A program made the position numbers and the translations under genes. A stretch of DNA of 45,632 bases. Source: Welwitschia mirabilis (lineage: Eukaryota; Gnetophyta; Gnetopsida; Welwitschiales). The notes below the pieces were generated by a model. That model was not told where the DNA came from. It saw only the letters and a list, made by a program, of their open reading frames with translations, and did no database searches. Location of the stretch: contig JBOZIK010000001.1 in NCBI GenBank assembly GCA_051453625.1, positions 295,525,306-295,570,937 of the forward strand. Direction: 5' to 3'. This document shows, one piece after another, positions 11,539 to 22,333 of this stretch. Positions within the stretch are counted from its first letter, which is position 1. The number at the start of each line of letters is the position of its first letter.

Positions 11539-13012
11539 AAAGGGTTAATACTTGTATATGAATGTATTACAATTTGATGAATAAAGCCATTTTGTATTTT
11601 CTTAATTATTCTTATTATCTACCTTATATTTTATATTGGAATAAAATTGATGTTTAAGTAGATGAATCTTAGTTTTGATGTAGAATATAAGAGCTAAGTT
11701 GGGTGACAACAAATTTATAAACTTGGTTAGTTAATTACATGTCATTTTCATCTCATTACATTTTAATTAATTGCATTATACATTCATTACATTTCATTCA
11801 TTATTTTATTGTTATTTTAATTTCATACTTAATTAAAAAGAAATAAAAATTACCTTCTTCTTTAAATAAATCAATTTTCTAGATAATCAGTAAATACCTC
11901 ACTAGTTTATGACATTGGGGTTGATCCTATATATTAGTGTGTGTTTGTATAAATTAGATAGTAAAAATTGCAGGTTATTAATAAGTGGATTTAAAGCATT
12001 CATCATATGTTTTATACCCACAAATGACATTTGCAATAATATATTTCAAGCCATGTATTAGGAAAACTATATTAAAGGAATTATGTTGTAAGTAACTAAG
12101 TGCAAAGAAATGCTTAAGATAGTTACTTTTGTGATTGCTATTTGATGTGGTTCAGAAGCATAATAGCCTTTGGAAATGAAATCACATAAATGTCCTCATG
12201 GCATTAATAAAATTTAAGAAACTAAAATTGAAGCTACACTAAAACTAAAACATTATTATGTTCATAGAAGTTCTAGTAGTGACATTTTAAAATTTGAGAT
12301 TCTAATAGTGTTCTAAAAAAAAAAAAGGAAGGAAAAAAAAAGAAATCTATTAAGAAGTAATGAAGATAATTGTATTAAAGCCTCTTACCTCTTAAATAAA
12401 GAAAATCTACACATAAAATAATAAAACATGAAAATATAAAATCTATTTCTATCTCATGTTAGAATTATATAATCAAAAAAGAAAAGGAAAAAACTACGAT
12501 GATACTATCTGAGATATAATGCATAATTAATGCCACATAAATTAAAGTAAAGTAAAAGTGGAACTAAGAAATCAAATTCCACATACACAAAAAAATGACA
12601 TTTGAGCACTTAAATAGTAGTCCCACTTATACTAAAGCACTATAGGTGATAATCACAATTAGAATGCTACACATAACAAAAAACTCAATGTTGCACTTAT
12701 ACTTTAAGTGTCATATTTAAATATAAAATAAATATGGTGCTCAACACATGAGTATCACATTTTATGCAACACTTTTATATGACAGTTATGGTACAAAACA
12801 CATGCATGAAAATATAATACTAGATACCCCTATGAATGGCATCATATTAACTTAACCTTAGCATGTTTTAGAGTATATGTAGCACTTTTTGAGTGTTACA
12901 TTTTCTCAATTTTTTTTTAAATAATAATACATGAAGTTTAATCTTACATTTTCTATTTTAATCAACTTTATATATTTACTTTTAAGGTTTTGTGATAATT
13001 CTTCTTGTCTTA
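11539..13012. other. AT-rich DNA between retroelements
   Basis: No gene was recognised. There are short cattacatttcattca-type repeats near 11755-11810, an A-rich tract at 12316-12342, and loosely repeated gtgtcacattt-like words at 12690-12905. The right edge carries the candidate target-site sequence of the Sirevirus-like insertion. Confidence 0.5.
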
Positions 13013-13191
13013 TGTTGGTAAAAATCAAATTTTGATGATTCCACTTATCAAATATATTGTGCTACTATGTAGACAAGTTAATATGGGGAAAACCAGATCA
13101 TGAAAAGCATAACTCTATGTCAGACCTCTAAGTCTAAATCTCATAAGAAGTTTAGCTCAAAAGTTTAAAGTGCTAAATCACAACTGAATGA

Positions 13192-13595
13192 AGATGTCTT
13201 CAAAATTAAAGAAATCTATGGTGAAGATGTCTACACACTCGAAGAAATCTATTGTAAAGATATCTACATAATTAAAGACGTTTATGTTGAATCAATTTTC
13301 AATAAGAAGTAAAATATGTCTATCTCAACAAATATGACTATACTGAAGTAAGGATCTGATATAAATGAAAGACATCTACATAGTTAAAGACGTCTATACT
13401 GAACTAGAATAGGTAATAGGGACAACTTATACTTTAACAAATTATTCACATTCTAGAAAGGTAATTGCGTTCTGCATTATAGAATCATGATTACTAAGGG
13501 TCAGATATTCTACTATTTAAGTTTCATCAATTTCTAGGCACTTTAACTAAAGACGTCTCCCATGTTGAAAACATTTTACTGATAAAAGATGTCTA
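13192..13595. repeat. Array of AGACGTCT-like palindromes (5' LTR)
   Basis: Copies of an 8-bp palindrome AGACGTCT or its one-to-two-base variants (AGATGTCT, AGACATCT, AGATATCT) start at 13192, 13210, 13225, 13243, 13259 and 13276, a spacing of 18/15/18/16/17, i.e. a 33-bp period. Further copies are at 13370, 13388, 13551 and 13587. The core GACGTC is the C-box recognised by plant bZIP factors, so a role in LTR transcription is possible. That function is inference. Confidence 0.75.
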
Positions 13596-13726
13596 TGCAG
13601 AAAGTTCACAATAAATTAAATAGATTTTTTGCATCCAATGCCCAGCCATTTCCATTTGTTGTATAACAGTTACAAAGTTTAAACATCTATCTTCCTAGGT
13701 TAAACAACTAAAATCTATTCAAAAGG

Positions 13727-13734
13727 TATAAATA
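13727..13734 (+). promoter_or_regulatory. TATA box of the 5' LTR
   Basis: TATAAATA, aligned with TATAAAAG at 23315-23322 in the 3' LTR. It lies about 715 bp into the LTR and downstream of the palindrome array, the expected U3 arrangement. Confidence 0.6.
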
Positions 13735-14128
13735 CATGACTTGACGAGCATATCAAAATGCACAAAGAAACACACATATGCATGCATGAATACACAAGTG
13801 ATTGGATCTACTCACGAAGCATCAAGCTATCATTTACAAGGAACTTCTAAGTAACTGTATTTTTTGTACATTTGATCCTATAATGTTGCATCGTTCTTTA
13901 GCATTTGGTGACAACAATAAGAAGGAACTCAATCTCTTCATCAAAGTCATGTCATTTATGCTTTTTAATTCATTTGTTATCATTTATTTGTTGGAACTCA
14001 AATCATTGAACTATCATACTCTTAAATACTCGTGTACAGTCCATTTCTTATTATTAGACTTAAGAATCCCTTGCTAGGGTTCCATATTGTAAGGTAACCT
14101 TTGTATCGGTGTGCTTTTGTAAGTGATT

Positions 14129-14310
14129 GTAAGCATTCTTTTATTATTGTATTATTGTATATTCCTAAGGGGAAGAGAGTGCTACCTTATAAGAAGCATC
14201 TGACATTGTGCTAGTGTTATGAGCACATTTTTGTTATTGTGTTATTAATTATCCATAAGAGGAAGAGAGTGATACCTTGTAAGAAGTATCTCATATTGTA
14301 TCTAAGGTTG
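14129..14310 (+). repeat. Internal tandem duplication of about 91 bp in the LTR
   Basis: Two adjacent units (about 14129-14219 and 14220-14310) share aagcattctttt/gagcacattttt, a gggaagagagtg core and an agaagcatctgacattgt-like end. The same pair is present in the 3' LTR (about 23710-23890), so the duplication predates this insertion. Confidence 0.65.
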
Positions 14311-14517
14311 GTGGCACTCCAAAACCACTATTTTTGTAAGTTAAGAATATCCAAATGTATAAGAAGAAGCTACCCTCTATGTGTGGATGTACCTAGGGTG
14401 GGGAACCATGTTATCTTAGTAAGGTATTCATATATAGTTTGTTTAATTTATTTTAGTGAAATTTATTTTTTGATAGACCTCATTCACCCCTCCCCTTTGA
14501 GTTCAATGATCCTCAAG

Positions 14518-14527
14518 TGGTATCAGA
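14518..14527 (+). other. Primer-binding site
   Basis: TGGTATCAGA, complementary to the 3' end of plant initiator tRNA-Met, two bases after the LTR end. Confidence 0.85.
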
Positions 14528-14569
14528 TCATGTACTCACAAAAAGGAGTAACTTTCTTAAGTAAACTAT

Positions 14570-16060
14570 GAAAGAGATGACATGCGTCAGACCTCCACTC
14601 TTTAATAGCAGTAACTATGCCTATTGAAAGATGAGGATGTGAGTGTAGTTATAGTCTTAGTAGTTTTAGGTTTGGAAAAGCATAGAAAATGGATAATCAA
14701 AACCTACAAAAATCATAATAGATGATGTAGGAAATACTGTCACATAAATCAAGCCTAGAAGAGACTAGAAAGACAAAGAAAATGTAGCATTCATGTATGA
14801 CTCAACAGGGAAAAACGCACTCTACTTAACTCTTACAATGAAGGAGTTCAACATAATAGCTACATGTAAAATTACATAAGAAATATGAAATGTTCTAGTG
14901 AGGATGTATGAAGGAATGTTCATTATCAAGAAATTAAAGCTTCTTTTATGTATGAATTAGTTTTAAAATCTTAAGAGGAACAATGACGAGAGAGTTCATG
15001 AATACTTCACAAGAGTCTCCAAGATTGTGAATGCAATATGTGGCATTGGTAAAAATGTTCCTGAGGCAAAGGTAATTTAAAAGGTTTTAAGATCCTTAAT
15101 CATAAAATACAGGCCTAAGAAAATAGCTATGGAATAATTAAGAGATTTCAACTCTATGAAGATTGAAAAACTACAAAGTAGTCTGATAACTTATAAAATG
15201 AATCTCATTCAAGATGGTGCTTTAAACGATAAGTTCATTGCTCTTAAAGCTAGTGAAAGTGAAAAAGAAAATTCAAAAAGGAAAACAAAGCAAGGATTAA
15301 AAGGAGATAACTCTGAAGAAGATGTGGATGAATAACTTTCTTTCATCATAAGGTAAGTCAAAATACTTCTTTCATGTAAGAACAACAAAAGAAAGACTAT
15401 AAAAAATCATCTAGATTTCAAGCCAGAGGTAATTTTAAAGGTAAGACTTCTAGTAGCACTTCATTTTCTTCCAAGTATGATATTTTCAAATTAGAATGTT
15501 GGCTTTATGGAGGATAAGATCACATAGACTCGAAATGTCCTGATTCTAATAAAATATAAGAAAAACCACAAAAGAAAGATCCAAAGAAAAGAAGATCTAT
15601 CTTCATAGGATGGGATGATGATGAAGATGGAACTAAGATAGAAACATCTAATGATGAAAAAAATCATCCTTCCTATATGGCCATTATACACACCAAATTA
15701 AAATGATGAGAAAAAATAAGATTATAAATCAGATAGTGAAGATGAAATTAAGTATGGATCTTTAAGAAAAGTATGATTGAATCTCTATAAAATTCATTAA
15801 ATTGTAAAATTTTTATGCTAAAATAAAAAAATTACTTCATTCTTGTGAATTATATTATAAATAGGAAAAAAGTACTTGCAATAAGTTATCATCTAAAAAC
15901 TCGGCTCTTAAAGCTGAGATTAGTAGATTAACATGTAAATCGAAGAATGTAAGAAAAGAACTTATTGACTCAAAGATAATCAATAAGAAGTCTACCCAAG
16001 AAAAGGAGACATTAAACATCATGCTTGAATAATGTAAAATCCTAATTATAGTAGTGGTTT
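14570..16060 (+). pseudogene. gag: gag remnant (DUF4219/UBN2-type with zinc knuckle)
   Basis: Gag would form the virus-like particle. From 14589 the sequence reads RPPLFNSSNYAY, then a stop in place of the family's Trp, then KMRM; this is the hallmark N-terminus of copia gag proteins of this class. At about 15060-15230, VLRSLI, LRDFNSMKIEKLQSSL and TYKMNL match the UBN2 core. A CCHC zinc knuckle lies at 15497-15539 but its second Cys is Tyr (TAT for TGT) and the residue after Gly-Gly is a stop. The region after it (15550-16060) is rich in Lys, Glu and Asp. Several stops make it non-coding. Start and end are approximate, since no intact reading frame survives. Confidence 0.8.
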
Positions 16061-16339
16061 GGGTCATAAGCCTTTACTAGTGCTTTAGCCTCTTTGTTTA
16101 ACACATGAAACTACAAACCAAGGTATGAGCATCTAATGTTTATAAATAATATTGTCTATTATTATTGCTAAAAATGAGGTCATTATCAATTTAGTTGTCC
16201 AATGAAATTAAAAAACAAAAACTACACTAGCAATGCCAAAAGACCAAGAAGTATGACATAATGTTTTGTGTAGGCTAAACCAAAGGAAGTATAGGTTCCA
16301 AAATCAAGACTAGCTCTATTATCACATAGTGCATTACGA

Positions 16340-16850
16340 ATAGTAAATAAACATGCCTAGTACATTGATAGTGGTTGTTCAAGGCATATTACTAGACACA
16401 AATCCAGTTTCACCACCTTGGTAGAATAAGACAAAGGAGTTGTTACCTTTGGAGGTAACACAAAATAACCCATCAGAGGTATTCAAACCATTGAAGAAGG
16501 TAATCTACTTGAGGTAAAAGATGTTTTCTTTGTAGAAGGTTTTAAGTGTTTTGATGCACAATTTTCTATTATTTTTGCTGAAGATAACTGTGTGATTATA
16601 TAAAATAAATCATTCAAACTCCTTTTTGCTAGTATAAGAAAGTTAAATGTTTATATCTCTAATATTCAAGATATTTATAACAAGGGAACCAAGTGTTTAT
16701 TAAGCACAATAGATAAAATGAAGTTATGGCACAAGAAGCTTAAACATGTAAACAAAGATTTGCTTAAAATCTTGTCGATAAAAGAAAGGAATTTCTGAGT
16801 TAAAAAGCATTCATAAACAAGTTTGCAAAGCATGCCAAAAATAAAAGCAA
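16340..16850 (+). pseudogene. pol: Copia protease and GAG_pre-integrase domain remnant
   Basis: The aspartic protease, which processes the polyprotein, is recognised at 16358-16390: a stop replacing Trp, then YIDSGCSRHIT, the D-S-G active-site motif. Further on, GNLLEVKDVFFV (about 16500-16535) matches the end of the protease domain. The pre-integrase zinc-binding segment follows: LWHKKLKHVNKDLL at about 16723, then VCKACQK near 16825. The segment runs into the integrase in a compatible frame, interrupted by stops such as the one after ERNF near 16798. Confidence 0.8.
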
Positions 16851-16853
16851 ACA

Positions 16854-17640
16854 ATGGTAAGATTTCATAAGAAAAAATCTATCACAACTAAATGTCCTTT
16901 GTATCTTTTACATCTTAACATTGTTAGTCCATCTCCTATAAAAGTTATTGGTAAGAAAAGATACTGTTTAACAGTTGTTAATGATTATTCTCATTTTATA
17001 TGGGTATCCTTTCTTGCACACAAGCATTATATATTTAATGTTTTCTCTAAGCTATTTATTAAGTTACAAAATCAAAAAAGGTACAAAATCAAGATGATAA
17101 GAAGTAACAATCGTACAAAATTTAAAAATTCAAGGTTTAGAGAGTTCTGTAAACTGTTTGCCATTCACAATGAGTTCTGTGCACGAAGAAATCCATAACA
17201 AAATGGAGTGGCTGAAAGAAAAAATAGAGTACAAAATGAAATGGCTGAAATAATTATGCATGATAAACAAATGCCTTATCATTTTTTGGCAAAATCCATT
17301 AACATAGCATGCTAAATTTCAAATCGCATTTTAATAAGATGTTTTACTTCTAAAACTTTATACAAGTTATGATATGGTAAGAAACCATTCATAAGCTATT
17401 TTTATATTTTTAGGTTAAAATGTTTTATCTTAAATGAAAAGGATAAGTTAAGGAAGTTCAATTCCAAAGTTGACGATGATATTTTTCTAGGATATTCCAT
17501 GGTTAGTAAAGCCTACTGAGTGTTCACTAATAGAACTTATGTAGTGGAAGAAATAATAAATGTTAAAATAAGTGATTTTGACTTAACCTATATCTATGTA
17601 CAAGATGATTATATTCCTTTATAGATTTATTAATCAGCTA
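16854..17640 (+). pseudogene. pol: Copia integrase remnant, two catalytic Asp changed to Asn
   Basis: Integrase inserts the cDNA into the host genome using a D-D-E triad. The visible frame 16854-17198 contains LLHLNIVSP, VVNDYSHFIWVSFL and IRSNNRTKF, then ends at a TAA where the family has Gln, followed by QNGVAERKNR. Here the first catalytic Asp (family L-H-M-D-L) is Asn, the second (S-D-x-G) is Asn, and Glu in the following E-F pair is Lys; the final catalytic Glu in AERKNR is kept. All these replacements are G-to-A changes. The C-terminal part continues to about 17640 (FLGYSMVSKAY, stop, VF). Catalytically dead as encoded. Confidence 0.85.
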
Positions 17641-17814
17641 GTCATTTTCAGGTCTAATCCGATAGTGAGGATAAGAAAGAGGCGGATATAGACAAAGAAA
17701 ATCCTTCAAATATAATTATATTAAAGAGAAGCTATTCCACCAGTAATATTATAGGTATTTATTATGGTGGTATTCAAAATGGAATTCTACTAAAGAAATT
17801 TATATATTTGTAGC

Positions 17815-18615
17815 TTATATTTCACATGTCGAACACAAATTATTCAATGAAGCTAAAAGTGATAAACATTGGATGCTTGCAATGTAAGAAGAGCTTAATA
17901 AATTTGAAAGATGTGATGTTTAGGAAATTACTTCAAGACCATCCAATAGACCTGTTATTAACACGAAATGGGTTGTTAGAAACAAAAGAGATGAACATAG
18001 TAATGTGATAAAAAACAAAGCAAGACTAGATGCCAAAGGATACAATCAATAAGAAGGCATAAACTTTAAAGAGACCTTTATACCATTAGCACATACAAAA
18101 TCAATAAAAATGATTTTATCTTTTGCTTGTGTCAAAGGATTTAAACTCTAATAAATGTATGTTAAAGTGGTTTTATAAATGAAATAATTTAAGAGGAAGT
18201 GTATCTTGAGCAACCAGAAGGATTTACAAATTGTTACAAATCAAATCATGTTTACAAATTGAAAAAGACTCTTTATGGCCTTAAAAAAGCACCTAAAGCT
18301 TGGTATGAGAAATTATTAGATCATCTTATTGAAAATAAATTTAAAATAAATACATCTAATGTTCCATCATTTATTAAAAGAGATGATAAATATTTTACTA
18401 TTATTCTAATACATGTAGATGATATTATTTTTGGAGCAACTAATGAATTATTCTATAATAAGTTTACTAAGATAATGCAAGATGACTTTAAAATGAGTCT
18501 TAGGGAAGAGATGAATAATTTATTAGGGATACAAGTTATGCAACACAAATAAGGTATATTTATTTCCTAAACTAAATATATAAAAAGTTTGTTAGTCAAA
18601 TATGATTTCTAAGAT
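17815..18615 (+). pseudogene. pol: Copia reverse transcriptase remnant (HVDD)
   Basis: The reverse transcriptase domain is easily recognised. At 17860-18050 come KHWMLAM, stop, EELNKFE, then RPSNRPVINTKWVVRNK and NKARLDAKGYNQ. At 18151-18160 the family's catalytic QMDVK reads as stop-M-Y-V-K, so the first Asp is lost. A small frameshift follows near 18165. From 18199 a frame of 117 codons reads MYLEQPEGFTN, YKLKKTLYGLKKAPKAWY, then ILIHVDDIIFGATN. The active-site box is HVDD at 18412-18423 where the family has YVDD, a single T-to-C change. Stops at 18550 and 18568 replace Gln codons. The strong RT similarity and the SIRE-like wording support the Sirevirus call. Confidence 0.9.
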
Positions 18616-19260
18616 TGCAAAGCCAAAGATATTCCAATGACTCAAAGCACAAAACTGGACAAAGATGAGAATGCTAAGAAAGTTGATCACAAGCTATACA
18701 AAGGTATTATTGGTAGTTTATTATATATTACTACTAGTAGGCCTAATATTATGTTGAGTATAGGAATTTGTGCTCATTATCAGAGTGATCCTAAAGAATC
18801 ACATCTTATAATTATAAAAAGATTTTTACAACATTTAAAGGATACTACTAATTGGGTCTTTGGTACTCAAAGCACTTCTGCCTTGATCTAGTTAGGTATT
18901 GTAATGTAGATTAGGTTGAACGAAAAGATGATAAAAGAAGCACAAGTGAAACTTGCTTCTTACTTGGACAATTTCTGATTTCATGGAGTAGCAAAAAGAA
19001 AAACTCAATTACTCTCTTAACTATTGAGGCTGAATATATTATTGTTGGAAGTTTTTGTGCATAAGTACTATGGATGAAGAAAATATTAAAAAATTTTAGA
19101 CTCTCTTTCAAGATCATTCCCATCTATTATAACAACAAAAGTGCCATCAACATTTTGAAGAATTCAATACAACATTCAAGAACCAAAGCATTGAGATCAG
19201 GCCTAACTTTCTTAAAGAACACACTCAAAACAAAGACATCATGATGTGGTATACCAGTAC
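18616..19260 (+). pseudogene. pol: Copia RNase H remnant
   Basis: Continuing from the RT, 18637-18888 reads PMTQSTKLDKDENAKKVDH, YKGIIGSLLYITTSRPNIML and KESHLIIIKRFLQHLKDT, the connection between RT and RNase H in copia elements. After a one-base frameshift near 18890, the RNase H signature follows: DDKRSTSETCFLLGQFLISW (about 18929-18988), then TIEAEYIIVGSFCA with a stop for Gln at 19062, and SIQHSRTKALR near 19168. The Asp-Ala-Asp-Trp box upstream is damaged, with Asn for the first Asp and a stop for Trp. RNase H removes the RNA strand of the hybrid; this copy cannot be functional. Confidence 0.85.
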
Positions 19261-19379
19261 TAATGATCAACTTGTCTATGTTTTTAGAAAACCTCTAAAT
19301 AGTAAAAGATTCACAAAATCTCTACATAGTAAAAGGTTTGTAAAGCAATGTAGGAACTTAAGGATTGGGCCTTACCTAA

Positions 19380-20150
19380 TTAGGTAAGTTATTAGGTAAT
19401 ATCACTTAGATCTAAATTCCACTTTATGATATTCTATGAGTTAAGATTATAGTTAGATTTTCAAAAAGTTAAATTCTGTGCATGTTAGTTTACTTTCTTG
19501 AGATGATATTTTTATCTTGATATTAAACATAGAAAATTTCAAAGTTTTAGAATTTTTCAAGGTAAACATCTTTAGTTTTGTAGATGTCTATTAGAGAGGC
19601 ATCTTCATATCTATAGACATCTATTAAGCAGATGTCTTTAAGTATCCAGATGTTTTTGAAGATCAAGTACACCTTTTTAATGTTTCAAAATAAATGGCTT
19701 TAATTAGGTAGGCATCTTAATAGTATGAAAAACTTCTTATAAAATTTTTAACCTTAGACCTCTTTCATGAAGTAGACATCTACTTTTCTCATTTTAAACA
19801 TCTTTTAATAGGTACATGTCTTTTAAGAACTATTGTGAAAATACAAAATGCACTAATAACCTATGGTTTTGAACCATTTTAATCAAAAAAAGGGATCACC
19901 ATCTCTCATTTTCAGTCCTCCACTTGACAGATGTCCATCTTAGAGCTCTTCTCAAGGCTATTTTTCTCAGATTTCTCTACCAAGACATCTTTGATTTTAT
20001 GTACATCTTCACAGCCAATAAAAATAGGTAACATTTCTCTCACAGGTGCTCATTTTTGTGATTCTGTCATATTTTGGTTGTTTTTGGTCCATATTTCCAT
20101 ATATTTTTCAAAAAATGATGAGACAAAAGTTCACTAGTATCTCAAGAAGT
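19380..20150 (+). other. Spacer between pol and the env-like ORF, with a second palindrome array
   Basis: Non-coding as far as visible. AGATGTCT/AGGCATCT/AGACATCT/AGATGTCT/AGATGTTT start at 19582, 19597, 19615, 19630 and 19648 (15/18/15/18 bp), repeating the LTR's 33-bp rhythm. More scattered copies occur at about 19785, 19928 and 19983. A short open frame at 19931-20137 has no recognised domain. Confidence 0.6.
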
Positions 20151-21840
20151 AAGGAACTAGTAATAGTACATAGAGATATTAATATGAGCCTCAGTTTTAT
20201 TAGGAGGTAACTACAAAATAGTTTAAAACATGGAAAAAGAACTCAATCATTGTAGAAAGATCACTTGACTTCCAGAAATAGACAAAGAAGCATCTGTTTA
20301 CATACTTCTTACATGTTGGATGGGATATGGTTGTATAATTGGGTTAGGTGTTGCAGAACCAAGATAATTTTATGTGAACATCCATGAGATTGATGATAAC
20401 ACTATGGCATCTCAAACATAAGTTAGAGGTACTTCATTATATCTTGCTCCCTATTTTTTTAATTCTATTCTTGTCATTAATGATTTTAAGCTCCCTCCAC
20501 TATTTGTCCATTTGTTCAAAGACATTTTCACTTTCACATTTTGTTAGTGTGTCATGATGCTTTATGAGTAATATTCTATTTGGGCACTCTAGGATAAACT
20601 TTTATGAAAAATAAAATATAAAGAAATGATTTTAGATTTTTTAATCTTAAGCTTAATTATGTTTTATAATATTCTAGTTAAGGGTGATAATTATAGTTAC
20701 TACAACCCCATGCAGACATTCATTATATTCTATCTTCTTACCAGCTTAAAGATTAATTCAGGATTTATTATGTGCATGAATATTATTACATTATTTTAAA
20801 AGGATCAGACTCTTGGTTACCCTTGTCTAATTCGATTACTTATCAATAGTACTAGTATATTAGTACCACAAGTAAACCTCATTCATTGAAAGAAGCCTCT
20901 GGCAGAATTTAGTGGAAAATGATGTGTACCAATATCACCTGGTAAGAGCATAAGTAGAATATCATCAAAATAACAGTTTTAGAGAATATACTCCATAAAA
21001 TTTCATAGTTTATCATTTTTTAAAAAGATATTGAGAGTTATTGCTAAGATGGTTAGTAAGATAAGACATAAGTTATTTAGGCCAAAAAAGTACAAATCCA
21101 TAGTCAGAGAAGAAGAAACACCAGCAAGTAGTTGGGGATACATGGGAACTACCACTTAGAAATATTCAAAGGATAAATTAAAGGCTAAGGCACCTCCAAC
21201 TCCATAGGTTATAGGATATGTCTCAGGATAAGTAGAAGATAGTAATTTTTCAGAGTCTTCAAAAGAGGAGGCATAGGTACAGGAGGAGCACCAAGCTCCC
21301 ACACAGACATAGATTTAAGTGGAGCATGAAGCTCTAGTTCCATCACAAGGCAAGTAGCAGGCAGAATCAGAGAGCTAAAAGATTTAGTCCCTTATCTTCT
21401 ATAGTTCATGTCATAAACTCCCCATTCATCGCTCTACACAACCATCATCACCTCCTCATCCATCGCCATTACCATATCCACGTTTCACCAAATATATTCA
21501 TGTTCCATCACTTAGAACAGGGCCACTATTATCCTTTGCTAAGCTCACCATCTCTAGCTTCTTTAGGACTTCTATTACTCCTTCGATGTATTCATGTATG
21601 AGGAGATAAGCCTATAAGGGCCTTGGTAAGACATCTTATTGGCCATTCTAGAAGATGCACATACCTCTATCCACTTCTTCCTCATCATACACCATCTAGA
21701 CTTCTACCACATGGGATAGCAACAATGATAATGATGATGAAGGAGAAGGCACATACTACACCAGTGACTCTGCACTTAGTGACTAGATCCATTTTATATA
21801 TGTTATCCAAAAAGAGGTAGAAGTAAGAACAAATCAGTTT
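20150..21840 (+). pseudogene. Envelope-like third ORF remnant (plant retrotransposon ORF, Transposase_32-like)
   Basis: Some Sireviruses and Athila elements carry an ORF between pol and the 3' LTR, often called env-like. Here a decayed protein can be read in pieces. At about 20366-20490, FYVNIHEIDD, then SQT-stop-VRGTSLYLAPYFFN, resembles the (E)FYAN...VRG...FSP...IN motif of the plant-specific domain found in such ORFs. At 20750-20870 come KINSGFIMCMNII and GYPCLIRLL. From about 21185 to 21330 there is an acidic, Pro/Gln/Glu-rich tail in which most stops sit where CAG or CAA would read Gln. The last part (about 21400-21840) is rich in Pro, His and Ser. No transmembrane or fusion segment is clear. 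Family recognition is from memory of the motif. Confidence 0.55.
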
Positions 21841-22319
21841 TAGCATGGACATACAATTTGGGAATGAAGGATTTGATCATGAGTTGATGCATTGGACTTC
21901 CTGAGTGACTTCATTATTGATTAATGATCACTTTTAATTATTAGAATACATTTATGCTCTAATACTTTCTACTGTTGTTAGCACATTCTTGTTATTTTTT
22001 ATGTTGGTGCATTCCATGCTGTAATATCATTTCTTATTGGCACACTGTTAAGATGCTATGCTCTAATATTATTTATTGGCACACTATTATTGGCAAAATT
22101 TACATAATTAATTCTTACTTTTCTTGAATTAAATTATCTAATGCTTATGGGCCTCTCTTAATATCCATTATACATGTTTATTTAAGTGGTTAAATTCATT
22201 ATTTCTAAATACTATCAATAAAACATGTTACGTGCTTTTCTCTCTTGAATTTTAATATCTCAATTTAGTTGATTAAATGTGATTGCACTAATGAGATTTG
22301 TCAAGTTTTGGACATCATC

Positions 22320-22333
22320 AAAAAGGGGAAGAT
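22320..22333 (+). other. Polypurine tract of the Sirevirus-like element
   Basis: AAAAAGGGGAAGAT immediately before the TGTTGG start of the 3' LTR. A tract of this form is a recurring Sirevirus feature. Confidence 0.85.

Larger units (their letters stand above)
13013..14515 (+). repeat. 5' LTR of the Sirevirus-like element
   Basis: 1,503 bp from TGTTGGTAAAA to ...GATCCTCA. It matches 22334-24095 throughout. It contains an array of GACGTC-like palindromes (13192-13595), a TATA box at 13727 and an internal tandem duplication (14129-14310). The primer site begins at 14518. Confidence 0.9.

Noticed and set aside
12269-12280. GTTCTAGTAGTG, the reverse complement of a CACTA-type terminal repeat (CACTACTAGAAC)
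   Set aside because: A single 12-base match with no partner terminus, no target-site duplication and no transposase motif nearby.
21623-21820. 65-codon open frame as an independent gene
   Set aside because: It lies within the decayed env-like region and has no motif of its own; treated as part of that remnant.
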